In this document: positions 38,318 to 49,520 of the stretch, piece by piece
Position numbering within the stretch: position 1 is the first letter of the stretch
Layout: the number at the start of each line of letters is the position of its first letter
Origin: Chaetorhynchus papuensis
Taxonomy: Eukaryota > Chordata > Aves > Passeriformes > Rhipiduridae
Assembly (NCBI GenBank): GCA_013396525.1
Contig: VWYX01000758.1
Location: 47,432 to 111,431, forward strand
Length of the DNA: 64,000 nucleotides
Reading direction: 5' to 3'
Notes under the pieces: generated by a model
The model's input: only the letters and a program-made list of their open reading frames with translations
What the model was told of the DNA's origin: nothing
Databases searched by the model: none
Translations under genes and position numbers: made by a program

Positions 38318-38802
38318 TGTCGTGGTTTAAGAATGGCAGTCCCCCATTTAGTGTTCCCACTGAGACTCTCCAAACCACACTGCCACTTGCTTGCTCCCCT
38401 TCCTTCTCCCCTCTGCAGTGGCCTGAGGAGAAGAATTGGAGACACAAAAGGTAAAGTTCACGGGTTGAGATGAGAACAATTTACTGGAAACAGCAACAAG
38501 ATAAGAAAACAAATAATAACAGCAACAGTATTAATTTTAGAAGTGTACAAAAGAGAGAGAGCAATTCACATGCAAAATTCTCACCGCAGAGCTCAAGCCA
38601 ATCCAACTGCAGCCCCACTATCCTAACTGGAAGAGACTCCTTCTCCCTGGATGCATTTCCTTTTCCCTGGAAAAGTCTCTTTTCACCCCACCCCTGGCAA
38701 TACATGAGGTGGTATAGGATAATCTCTGAGTCTTAACTTTCCCACTCCCCCAGCTACTGCAAAAATTAACCCTGTCCTATCCAGAACCAAGAAAAAATAA
38801 CA
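38318..38802 (-). mobile_element. Endogenous-retrovirus LTR, minus strand
   Basis: The plus strand opens TGTCGTGGTTTAA and passes through 'gttcacgggttgagatgagaac' and 'tttactggaaaca'. It ends near 'taaccctgtcctatccagaacc', with CA at 38801-38802. This is the reverse complement of a common avian LTR layout (TG..CA ends). No retroviral coding sequence follows on either side within several kb, so it appears to be a solo LTR left by recombination. ERVL-type origin is likely from the shared end motifs, but the exact subfamily and the right boundary are uncertain. Confidence 0.75.
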
Positions 38803-41595
38803 TCATTCTGGTGCTACAGATGTCACTTTCTGCTTCATAATTCTGTATTTAGATAGGATTTGTTAGAGGGACTCTTAAAGCAGTAAAAAATTAAGTGCCA
38901 CTTCAGGTAAACCCTTAAGATTGGGCTTTAGTAGGATTTAATCATATATTTGAGGGCTTTATTAAGTGGGGATATCCTTAACTGCACACCTAAGTTAGTC
39001 ATTAATGAGGAACAACACCACGTTTTTTAAGGACATGATTATTATTACTTTAGAAGTGGAAAAGGCTTTCAGATTATAAATTAACCAACCTTGGAAATGA
39101 TAGATTCATTGCTCTACCTTCATATCTGTTTACAAGGTTGTGATCTTGCGTGTGTCTAGCAGAAAGCTTACTTAAAAAGACATTCAATTTAGGGAAAGAA
39201 AGTCCCTCCCGGAGAAACCTCCTGAACAAGGACAATTGTACAGGATGCAGAAACATGCAGTGAAAGGCGAGGGAAGGAAGAACCAACAATGGCTTGCAAG
39301 GGAGGCAAGCTGGAGATGAGAACTTTTGATTCCTGTGGCAATGGTTCATTGACATGCAGTTACACCCTCTGCATATGTGCCAGCCTTAGCAAAGGCCGAT
39401 AAGGAGATGTTAGATCAGCAGTTTGCATCAGGCTTCTCGGATGGCTGGGAACCATTCTTCTCCAGCTATTCTCAGCTCTTGTTCCCACTGAAAATTCTGA
39501 TGGAAGTTCACTGGCAGCTGGTTCAGACACCATCTCAGGCGTCAATGCTGTGCGTTCATCTTGCTTATTGTCCTGCTTGTTGTAGCCAATTAGACTGCTT
39601 TGTATCCCACAAACAGAAAATCACTTAGCGAGAATTATCCACAGGCATATCTCAAGTTTACGGGGTAGAGAATGTAACATTTTTCTGTAGGTTCCATTTG
39701 TGCAGTGCAATTTAAAAACAAGGCGTCAGGGGGAATATCCAGTGGGTGGGCATTGCTTTCCCTCCTGCACCAGCTCTCATCTCATGGTGTGTGACAGTTT
39801 CTGAGGCTGAGACACACATGCCAAGGCAGGGTGTTTTATTCCAATATCCTGTGCTATTAGTCGAGCCATGTGTCAGGACCAGCATAACTGTGTTTGCTTG
39901 ATAAATTTGAGGAATAAGTGCAGCTCTCTCCATCAGTTCCAAATGAGTCAAGGCCTTTGGTTAGTTTAGTAATTAACCTCAGGAACTATTCCAGTCACTC
40001 AAATATACACAGTATGGTGTGAGTAGCTGCATAGCCAGCACTTGCTAAATATGTAAGCAGGGATCTTTTGAAGCATATAATTTACTCAGTTATAACATTA
40101 TATTTTGGTGCATGTTTTAGGCTTATTTCTGCCTCAGCAGACCCTGACTGTAAGCTTCCAGTTTCTCTCATGTATGGTCGTTTCTCTCATGTATGGTCAT
40201 TTCTCTGTTTCTGAAGCTTTCCAGTGATGTGTGCAAAGGCCCAGTCCATAAACAGCACAAAGGCCATTTGCATGGGGAGGCAGAGTCTGCAGAGACACCT
40301 GGGCTCCCAGTGCCCGTGGGAAGGCTGAGGGTCTTTGAGTGAATTTCCCTGCTCAAGAGCTCCCACATTTGGCTAAGTAATATTCCTGGTTTTGTTCATT
40401 TGCACCTACTGAATCTGCAGTCACAGGTGAAGTGCAACAAAGGGAATCCAAAGGGAATGATTTTTCCAATAATATGTGACCTAACCTTTAAAATCTGGTT
40501 AAGCAGGTTAGTGCTTACTGCAGATATCTCATACAAACTGATGTCTGGAGACGCCTGTTTCTTTCAATCAAACCTATTGCTTCTCTTCAAAATTAAACTG
40601 ATACTTCTACACTTTGTAGCCAGTTAAATTTGTATAGGAGTTTGCATATCACAGAGTTGTTCTTATATCAATAATAGTTCAAGAACTAAAGAATTTAAAT
40701 TTTAAGTATCCATCTGTTAATATCCCATAGGTCCAATCTGCTTATTCTTAAAATTGGATCCTCCCACAAGGTGATACATATTTCTCAGACAAACACGGTC
40801 TTATGCAATAAAACTTCTCAGCTTTTATGAGTTATTTCACTTGACTCAAGCCAAGGCCCAAATTCCACTACTTTATGATTGCCTGACCATTTCTTTCAAT
40901 GAAAATGGGAAGAATAAAAAAACTATCATTAACCAACATAGGGTAATTCTTCATGTGAATTGAGTATGATTTCAGTTTGCACACCTGAATATATCTTTCA
41001 GTTTGTACTCATGCCACAATAATATCTGTATTTTGATCAGTATCACCTCTTGACACTGAAGTTGCAGAAAAATCCAATGCTTAGTTTATTTAAACCAAAA
41101 TAAGATAACCTGCTGAGACAGTTCAATCCCTTTGCCCACTTTCCTTGCAACTTAATACGTACAGATATGCATATTTTACATTCGGTGCTCTCTGAATTAC
41201 ACCTTTTCCTGTTTGATTAGAGGGACCTTGATGTGATAAACAAGCTAATTTCCATGGCAACCCTGCCAGCCCAGCTCTGCCTGAGGTCATTGCCAGAACA
41301 CTTCCACTCTCCTCTCACATATGACATGTCAAAGCCTAGGCTAATGCTCCCTTTCCATTTCAGGAGATTATTTCCCCATTATGGGCATCATCTTTAGGAT
41401 GAGCTCTGTTACATAAAAGAGTTATGCTTTTCAAATCAAAACAAGGCAGGGGGGCAGGGAAGAGCTGGGATCATCTGCAGTCACCGCACAGGTTGGAAAA
41501 GAAGAGTGAAATGTTTTGATAAGCACACACTGGAAGCAGAGAAGCCAACATATAAGAGGCCAGTCTCCAGAGAAAGAACAGCACTGATTTGCTAA
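38803..41595. other. Unique non-coding sequence between two LTRs
   Basis: No retroviral gag, pol or env-like frame is present between the two minus-strand LTRs, and the LTRs differ clearly in sequence, so they are not the ends of one provirus. A 19-bp tandem duplication lies at 40161-40198. The stretch 40.6-41.3 kb is very AT-rich. Confidence 0.6.
40161..40213 (+). repeat. 19-bp exact tandem duplication
   Basis: GTTTCTCTCATGTATGGTC is present twice in perfect tandem (40161-40179 and 40180-40198), followed by a partial third copy beginning ATTTCTCTGTTTC. The perfect identity suggests a recent slippage event, possibly polymorphic. Confidence 0.95.
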
Positions 41596-42184
41596 TGTCA
41601 TGGTTTAATGCCAGTGGCAACTGAGCACCACGCAGCCGCTCACACACTACCCCCCAGTGGGATAACAGAGAGAATTGGAAGAGTAAAAGTGAGAAAACTT
41701 GTGGGTTGAGATAAGGACAGTTTAATAGGTAAAACAAAAACCACACACCCAAGCAAAGTAAAACAAGGAATTTATTTATCACTTCCCCTTGGCAGGCAGG
41801 TGTTCAGCCATTCCCAGGAAAGTAGGGTTCCATCACACGTAACAGTGACTTGGGAAGACAAATGCCATCACTCTGAATGTCCCCTCCTTCCTTCTTCCCC
41901 TCTAGCTCTATATGACGTGCAAGATGCCATATGGTATGGAATATCCCTTTGGTCAGTTGAGATCAGCTGTCCTGACTGGGTCTCCTCCCAGCTCCTTCTG
42001 CATCCCCAGCCCCCTTGCTGGTGGGATGGGGTGAGAGACAGAAGAGGTCTTGACTCTGTATAAGCTCTGTTCAGCAATAACAAAAACATCCCTATGTCAT
42101 ACAGTTTCCAGCACCAATCCAAAATGCAGTCCCATACTTCCTACTATGAGGAAAATTAGCTCCATCCCAGCCAAAACTAGCACA
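41596..42184 (-). mobile_element. Solo ERV LTR (avian ERVL-type), minus strand
   Basis: Read on the minus strand, it starts TGTGCTAGTTTTGGCTGGGA, continues '..ggagctaattttcctcatagtagg', and ends '..ggtgctcagttgcc..taaaccatgaca'. That is the start and end of a widespread avian LTR family. AATAAATTCC near its middle is a probable poly(A) signal. Length is about 589 bp. Flanks 41591-41595 (GCTAA) and 42185-42189 (GCCAG) agree at only 2-3 of 5 positions, so a target-site duplication is not clear. No internal proviral genes adjoin it. Confidence 0.9.
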
Positions 42185-42431
42185 GCCAGTTCTTATAAAA
42201 GCAGTGTTTTACTTAATGCTCCAGCTCCTGGAATTCGGGAAGGATCTTTTTTGTTGTCGTTGTTATTGTTCTAGTCTCTCTGGCTTTTGTAGACGCTGAG
42301 ATATGGGAAAACATGACCACTGTAGTACACAAAATGCTCATGAACCAGAGCCAAAAATGTCAAATATTCCCAGAAGTTTTAAGATTTCTGACTGTAAACC
42401 AAAATCAGTATTTCAGGGACAGTTTCTTTTC

Positions 42432-42765
42432 TTAGAACCATAGAATGGTTTGTTGGAATAGACCATAAAGACCATCAAATTCCAACCACCCTGCCATGGG
42501 CAGGGATGCCTTCCACTAGGCCAGATTGCTCAAAGCCCCATCCAACCTGGTCTTGAACACTTTCAGGCATGGGGCATCCAACCTGTTCCAGTGACTTACT
42601 ACCCTCACAGAAGAAGAATTTCTTCCTAGCATCTAATCTAAACCTACCCCCAGATGAAAGCCATTACCCCTTGTCCTATCACTCCAGACCCTTGTAGAAA
42701 GTCCCTCCTCAGCTTTCCCATAGGATACCATTAGGTACTGGAAGGCTACTATAAAACTTTTTGGT
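42432..42765 (-). mobile_element. CR1 LINE 3' fragment, minus strand
   Basis: The plus strand reads 'ccatagaatggtttg', 'tccaaccaccctgccatggg', 'ccaacctggtcttgaacac', 'ccttgtcctatcactccaga' and 'aggtactggaaggctac', which is CR1 in reverse complement. This pattern ('gccatgggcagggatgcc') belongs to a different CR1 subfamily from the copies at 6.1 and 34.8 kb. It lies 250 bp from the LTR at 41.6 kb. Confidence 0.93.
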
Positions 42766-44977
42766 TTAGCTGCTTTAATACTTTCTAACCAGCAACTCTG
42801 AAAGCCACCCCAGAGAGCTTGAACTGACAGTCCTCCCACAGCATTCAGTAACTGAAGAGGCAAGAGAAGGTCTGAAGCCCAAGTTGACAGCAGGGCTTCA
42901 CAGGGTCAGCTTCAGTTTTGACAGCACAGTACTGGGTGTCCACAGGTCTCTTTAAATAGAGGTTTCTCACAGGGCTGCTGCTTCAGGATCCTGACAACAC
43001 ACATTTTACTTATCTCCAGCCATACGGAAGAAATGGTTCAGAAAAATGTCAGTACTGATTCCACTTCACCCTTAGATGTTCACCTGAGGTTTCATTGGAG
43101 GCTTTAAAATTGGCAGGATCCCAAAGGTAGTGTTAGAACTGTTCATTCTTATTTCCTGCAAACCAGCACACAGACACCAACTGGACTTGATGAAGGAATC
43201 ACTGATTACCAATGACTTCTGTTTGAGAAAGATCTCTTTTAAGGAATCCCTTCTCCGTTCATTTTCTTTTGTCTTTCTGATGCTTCTGGGCTTCTGGGAT
43301 CAAACAACAGCTGGAAATACTAAAATGTCAGGAAAAAAGCTGTTTTTCTTGTATTTTCTGAACAGATTTGAAAAAGGAAGCCCTGGATATCTCATGAGAA
43401 AGTCTGTTAGGGTCCTACTGCTGTTGGCTTGGTGTTATAGACGTGGGAGCAGAGCCAAGTAAACATTTCACAACAAATAAATCATACAATGAATGTTGCC
43501 ATTTCAGTATTTATGAAATGTCCAGAGGCAGACTGGAAAACTCTCAGATGTGTTTGTTATTCACAGTTATCCATGAACTTTCCTAGTGAATAATTAGCAG
43601 TTGACAGTTCATTCCAGTTGTGAGTGGTGCACTGTTAAATTCACATTTTGCCATTCACGCCCTAAATTGCATAATAACGTAGACAAGTGGTGCAAGAGCA
43701 AACACAAGGAGATGTTAAGCAGAGTAGAGCATGTTTTGAAGGTAGATTAATGTCATTTATTATGTACTTTGAAGGTACACAGTAAAGAGTGTTTGGGAAG
43801 CATAAGGAAATATTATCATGAAGAATAATTTTTGCAAACAAAGTAAAATTCAATTTTGCCTGCCAAGCTACTTGGAAAGCAGTATGAGAAAGGCACACCA
43901 GTCACCCTCACCCTTCTTTCCCTTTGCTGCTAATATGAATTAGTGCTCTGACCCTATCATCCAAGAGTCTGGTTTTGATTTTCTGATTAATGACATGATT
44001 AGCTGATGCTTAATCAGCAGTAAGCTGCCTCGTCACACTTTTCTCTCCGTTTTTACAGACCAACTTCATTGCATGATCTTTAGTTGGTCTTCCCACCTCA
44101 ACTGACACCTGGCCACATGACTGATTCAAGAAAGAATACAAACGTAGTTCTTCCTCCTAATCTTCAGTGGATTCTTAACTAGCCAATTAGCCCAGCAGGT
44201 ATGTTTAAATCAGTTTAAAGATGGAATCCTTTGATTTCATCAGGGCCAGTCTCTCATTTCACAAAAAAATCTTCACAAGTTCTACATGCTCATAAGAAAC
44301 CAGAGTTGGAATGTTTGTTGCATTCACATCTTCTTGGCAGTCATAAGGTGGTTCCTGAAATCTTTCTACACAATAGAATCAGCATGAGCAGCATCAGTGA
44401 AATTATCTCCTCCTCATCCACTGCACAATATGTTGCATTTTTAATAGCAATCAGAGGCAGTAAGAGGTTCAGGTCTCTTCAGTGATTGCAGGAAACAACT
44501 TCCGTCCTGGCAATCTTGCAGATGGATGCCAAAGCCAGGAACAGACATGACAACAGAAGGAAATAGGAAGTACCCCTGCCAAGGAAGTGATAAAAGCTCA
44601 TGCACTCTGTGCACACAACTTCATGTGCCGCAGTACACACAGCATGGCAGAAACCCATCTCAGTGTCACCCCAATGCTCCTTAGTCTTCCCAACACCCCT
44701 GTCACCAGGACTCATGTTTGGGACAGTACTTACATTACCCAGTTAAGCTAATGAGTCCATTTAGGCTCCCTAAAGAGACCACATAGTGAGAGAGGCTTCT
44801 CCACAGGCATTGCAGAGCCTTCCAAAACAATTGACCTCTGGGAAGATTACCAGACAAGCTAAACCCTTACAAAAGATGTCCCTAGACATGCGTGAGTTCT
44901 CCCTCTTGCCCCCACAGTATATTTTTGTGGTGTAATTTGCCACATGATTTTCTGTCTATCATTCTTGTCTCTTACAG
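42766..44977. other. Unique sequence upstream of candidate exon
   Basis: No repeat family recognised. An enhancer-like patch near 43970-44060 has tandem TTAATGACATGATTAGC and GCTTAATCAGCAG homeodomain-type motifs. Plus-strand frame 43130-43462 has no domain. Confidence 0.5.
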
Positions 44978-45043
44978 TTCCGAGAAGCAAAGAAGTTGCT
45001 GTCACTGCCAGACTGGGCTAAACCTGAATTGGTGACCTTCAAG
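44978..45043 (+). other. Candidate internal coding exon (66 nt)
   Basis: A T/C-rich tract ending TTGTCTCTTACAG provides a good splice acceptor at 44977. The next 66 nt are open as 22 codons containing REAKKLLSLPDWAKPE, then LVTFK, and are followed by GTGAAAG, an acceptable though not perfect donor. Exon length is a multiple of three (phase 0/0 if this frame is right). The peptide is charged, with a balanced amino-acid mix, unlike chance frames in AT-rich DNA. If the donor is not used, the frame runs on to TAA at 45068-45070. I do not recognise the protein family. Of all exon-like segments here this has the most protein-like content. Confidence 0.35.
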
Positions 45044-47599
45044 GTGAAAGTGTTTGTTCACTACTATTAATCAGGCCCTTGAACCATCCACTGTTATGGA
45101 CAATGAACCTTTTCCATGGTCACGGCTTACAAACCCTCATTTACAGAATGACTCTCACAAAGAGCCTGACTGAAGGTTCAATAAAGAAATCTGTCAGAGC
45201 CTGGCTTCTGGGCCATGACACGTGGAATACAAAATCAGATTCATTAGCTCCCAAGCCTTTCTTAGGTTCCCTGCTACTGTCTTTAACAGAAAAAATTATG
45301 ACATTATTATGTAAAAAATGTTTAAAAAATCAGTGTTGATTAATAAAAGTAATTTCAAGAATCTGTACTAAAGAGTATTCAATTTTAAATTCATTTCCCC
45401 TGCCTAATTGTCTGAGAATATCTGAGGAATGGTATGGGAATATGAATGCATTGCCCATTCAGTCCTGGGTAAGCCTTTGGTGGCAAAAGCCCCTCACCCA
45501 CCACCACTCCACCTCCAGTTTACAGCTGCTCAAGGGCATTTGACAGCAATGATAAGAATTTTGGTGTTCCTGTTTTGCCATCATGCAGAGTTAAAACTCA
45601 CTTTTTAGGTGAAGTGCTAGATGGGGGTATAGTTTTAAAGCAGCACATGAGAAACTAATATAAAAGGACATCTGATAACCACGGAAGATGTGCTCACTTC
45701 ATAGTAGTCATGAGATCCTTCCAACTGAAAGCAACAAAAACGGTGTGTTCTCCATTTGATCACAAAGGGAACATTTTAGCAGTCTGTTTTCTCATAAAAA
45801 AAAAGAGGCAAAAAACTTCTCCAACTTTTTTCCTAGTTTTGTTGCGGGTCCTTGCACATGATCTTCTGAGTGACACTGATGGTTTTTGTCTTGTCCAAAT
45901 CACACAGAGCCTTCCAGCAATGCCAAGGGGCACTGTGCCAGCGGTAGCAATTATTTTCATGGGAAAGTAACCATCTGGAAATATTCATTGCATTTCTCAG
46001 CTTTTCTGGATATTAAACAACAGACCCCCAGAAAAAGAGGCGTTACTGATGCACGTTCTGTGGACAACCACGGTGTAACAGCAGGATCCCCAGCATTGAA
46101 ACTGGCTAGAAAAGGACTCCAAATGCAGCCAAACATCAAAGTTTTCGATTTCCTGACCAAAGATCCAGCTGCTTTTTTATTCTAGTGCGTTTTAACTCCA
46201 GTAACATTTGGACTCAGAAGTGTCTTCAAAGTCAAGGTCATTTTGGCATGCTCCTATCTCCAGAAATAGCTCCAGGAACAAATTTTTTTTCAAGAAAAAG
46301 CTTCAAAATGCTCTATAAACTTCAAAACATAGGGACAATTTAACCACATGAGTGAAACCCCTCAGGTAAGGAATGTGTTAGCTGTTCAATAGTTCATGAG
46401 GACAGCGTACAAGAATACAAGATAGGAAGTGCAAATTCAGGGAAGAAGGAAGGAGACAGGCACATTTTAGGGAAGCAAAGATATACAATGAAATACCTGA
46501 ACTCCAGTCTAGAGTTAACCTTGAGTTTACCAATTTCTTCATTTAGTGTCACATTTTTTATCTGGGAACAGAAATGATGATATTATTGCTCATATTTGCA
46601 CAATAATGTGAGATCTACTCCTGAACTGTGACAGTAAGTGTAAACTCTTAGTAAGATTAAAATCAGTGAAAACAATGATAGTGAAATTGTTTGCAATTTT
46701 TTGTCAAATACACAGTGTAAGTGGTACCACCGCCTCAGGGCAAATGCTTTTTGCTAATATTTGCCACCTTTTTCTATATAGAAATTTGACTGAAGTAGCC
46801 CATCCTGCAAGTTAGACACATTTCCAGCAGAGAGTCCATGATCACAGATCTTCAGAAATGGCCCCTATTTCATAAGTCTCTTCAGTAACAGGCAAAACTA
46901 GATGCCACATGCCAAAGAGAGACACCAAAACACTTTTTGTATCCCCGAAGTTTTCCTAGCAGCCAAGGGTTTCTTGTGTCTTTTAGGATCACATCTGACT
47001 GTTTAGTTGGGCTAAAGTGTAGAGCAGCATGTCTACAGAAATAAGACTATTTCTCCTGTGCACAGCATGGCCCTGGCATGCAATGGCTTGAATGTCCCTT
47101 TCAGCACAGGCAAGCAGTTTTTCCTCAGGTTAGAAAATAAAAACTGTCACCTCTCACCTGCAATGTGGGTGTAGGCAAAGCACTTTGGAATTCAAAAATT
47201 CTGCTGTATTCTGATTATCACTTTTAGCTCTTCTCTTCAGATGAGAAATAACTTTATTGTCTCTCCCAGCTACCAAAATATGTTGTGTGGAGGACAGAAA
47301 ACACCAGAAGGAGCCAGTGAGATGCAGAGACCATCTCAGCTGTAAAGATACTTAAGGACAGAACAGGTAAATCCATAGCCAGGATCATACGATAAGGAAG
47401 AAGGAGGAACAGAAATAGGTGGCAGTATTTAAAAAGAAATAAAACTGAATTCAGGCAATGCAGATGGGCCTCTACAGGAGCTATTATCTAATCAAAAATT
47501 ATTCTGAAAACAAACCAGGAGCTGGGGTTTTTTAACTCCCACCAGTCAGCCTTACCCCCACTTCTGTGTAGAAAAGCAGAGCACACTTCAAACTGTGCC
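45044..47599. other. Unique non-coding sequence
   Basis: No repeat or gene recognised. A donor-like GTAAGG at about 46366 follows a T-rich acceptor-like run at 46281-46292, but all three frames between them are closed by stops, so it is not a coding exon. Confidence 0.55.
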
Positions 47600-47760
47600 A
47601 CCTCAGCTGTGCGTGGGAGGCTGCCGCGGAGCCAGCGTTGTCAGAGCTTCTCTCAGGCAACACCACTTACCTGCTCCTCAGCACCACTGACGTGTTCTCA
47701 GAAAGGCAGGAAGAGGGGACCACGAGAAGCTAAACGTTGTGGGAAAACCGACTGCTATTC
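47600..47760 (-). promoter_or_regulatory. CpG cluster with minus-strand splice donor
   Basis: Eight CpG dinucleotides fall between about 47612 and 47750, in a window that otherwise has very few. On the minus strand, GGAGCAG|GTAAGTG (exon end at 47671) matches the vertebrate donor consensus essentially perfectly. A small CpG cluster just upstream of a donor is the usual arrangement of a first exon and promoter, so a minus-strand transcript may start near 47.75 kb. No TATA box is evident and no coding frame is recognised, so a lncRNA or 5' UTR exon is the likelier form. Confidence 0.25.
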
Positions 47761-49240
47761 CCACAACACTCAATAGGGACTATTTTCATGGGCTCTTGTA
47801 TTCCTTGTTGAAGATGGTAAACAGTGAAACAAAGAATGGCAAGTCTCTGGGATTTTTGCAAGTGTGCACAGATCACAAAGCATCGAATGTATTGCTGATC
47901 AATTTTCCTCCATTTCTGTTCCAAGGGTCTGGTGGTTCTGAGCTACCCATGGATAACTGCACACTCCAAAACGTTGCTCAATCTGCAGTGAACAGATTTA
48001 GTACTACAATAATAACAATAACATATCTGATGTTGCATGACCTGTACCAGGGCAGTAGTTCAGGTTTTGCCTAGATTCAGAAGGTTTTCATGGGTGCAAA
48101 TGGAAGAGATCTACTTCAACCAGAATAAAACCTCCATAAAAACCCCCTGCAGAGGTGCAGAAAGGTTTGCACTGACTGGCTCATGTAGTAATTTAACAGG
48201 CTAAGTTGCCAATGTTTACTCCCCACTGTGTGCTCATTTTGTTCATTCTTTCAAGGTGTCTCCCACATTTAATACAAGAGATATAAGAGATCTTAGCAGA
48301 CAGAGAGGGTTGCCTCTTACAACTCCCTGTAAAGCATAATCAGTAACAATATTAGGCTTGAGACAGTGAAATATGTCCTGGTGGCTCTGATCCCAGAAGG
48401 AGATCTTTCAATCATTTATAATTTTGAAAAGCTTTTCAATTAGGATTTCCAGGCCTGCTCTCTGCTTGTGGGTAATATTTTTATTATTCATTGGAATTCT
48501 TTGAATAAGCTGTTCAGCAGCTTTTGAGACTGAAATAAAAATGGACAGTCCTTAGCATGTATTCTCAGAAAAACCTGAACTGCAACATTGAAGCAAACAG
48601 TAGTGAAAATTAAGCACTGGCATGGATCCCTCCACTGGGAGCAAAACAATTTGTAATCCAAAAATCAGGACTGTGAACCTGAACTGTGAAGCATTTTGCA
48701 AACAGCAGAGCCAGAAAGAAAATAAAATCTGCTCACCTAGTCCAGCCTTGCCCATCACAGAGACATTAGGGCTTTCCTAATTCATTCCTGTGAATGATCT
48801 TTGGCTTGATCTTTAGAAAACATCTAGTCTGGATGGCAGCATTTTGCTGACAGAGCTGCAAAACGCTCACGAAGCACCTGGTGCCTGTGCTAATAACCAC
48901 TACAGGTAGAAATGCCTGCTCTGTTTTCAGATCAAACCCCTGGAGGTGCCCACCTCAGTGCTGCCAGGTGCCTGCTGCTGAAGGAAAAGCACCCATACCT
49001 GCAGTACCCCCACACCAGCAAGGGCAGGCAACACACATTAAAAGCTACAAATGGGCTGGTTTTGCTAAAGCTGAATTTAGTTTCAGTACCTCTCAAGCCC
49101 CATCCTTCACAATAGCAGTATTGGTGTTTTGCAGTCTTGGACAAATGCCTGCAGAAACATTACAGAATCATTATATTTCATCTCCCCACATTTTCTGCTG
49201 AAGATGAAGTAGCAAGTGATATTTTTCATTTACTTTTCAG
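47761..49240. other. Unique non-coding sequence
   Basis: No repeat recognised. Short frames at 47739-48074 and 48881-49201 show no domain. Confidence 0.5.
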
Positions 49241-49381
49241 CACACATTAAGCTGCACACTGTTAAACGGCCGCTTTGTGCTCCCTGCAGGCAGTCTGCAA
49301 ACCTCTCTGAAAGCCTCTGGGAGAAAAGGAGCTCTCCAACAAAGTTTATTCCCCTTCATTATTGATTGTTTAAAAGATTAA
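49241..49381 (+). other. Candidate exon or conserved element
   Basis: A T-rich acceptor (ATTTACTTTTCAG) is followed by 46 open codons and TAA at 49379-49381. The peptide includes LSCTLLNGRFVLPAGSLQ and QQSLFPFIIDCLKD. AATAAA at 49380-49385 overlaps the stop, so it could be a terminal exon or an intronic poly(A) isoform. The CpG-containing CGGCCG and the SOX-like AACAAAG motifs make a conserved enhancer an equally good reading. I recognise no protein family. Confidence 0.2.
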
Positions 49382-49520
49382 TAAAATATGACTCCAAAAT
49401 CTAGTCGTGTTCGGCAACCTGAGCAAACAAAGCTGTGAATCTGAGACTGCTCTGTTCAGAGCTGTAACAAGTTTGATAAAAGGGCATTGAATGTTGGAGG
49501 TAATGACTCCTTTTGGAGAT
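49382..49520. promoter_or_regulatory. Candidate enhancer-like block
   Basis: This directly continues the preceding segment. It has retained CpGs (AGTCGTGTTCGGC), two SOX-like cores (AACAAAG at about 49424 and ACAAGTTTGATAAAAGG) and TAATGACTCC. Together with 49241-49381 it forms about 280 bp of repeat-free, motif-dense DNA. Conservation is untested. Confidence 0.2.

Noticed and set aside
38318..42184. A single provirus bounded by the two minus-strand LTRs
   Set aside because: The LTRs are clearly different in sequence and the 2.8 kb between them has no gag, pol or env-like frame.
46293..46365. Exon between a T-rich AG and CTCAG|GTAAGG
   Set aside because: All three frames contain stops, so it cannot be an internal coding exon; a non-coding exon remains possible but unsupported.
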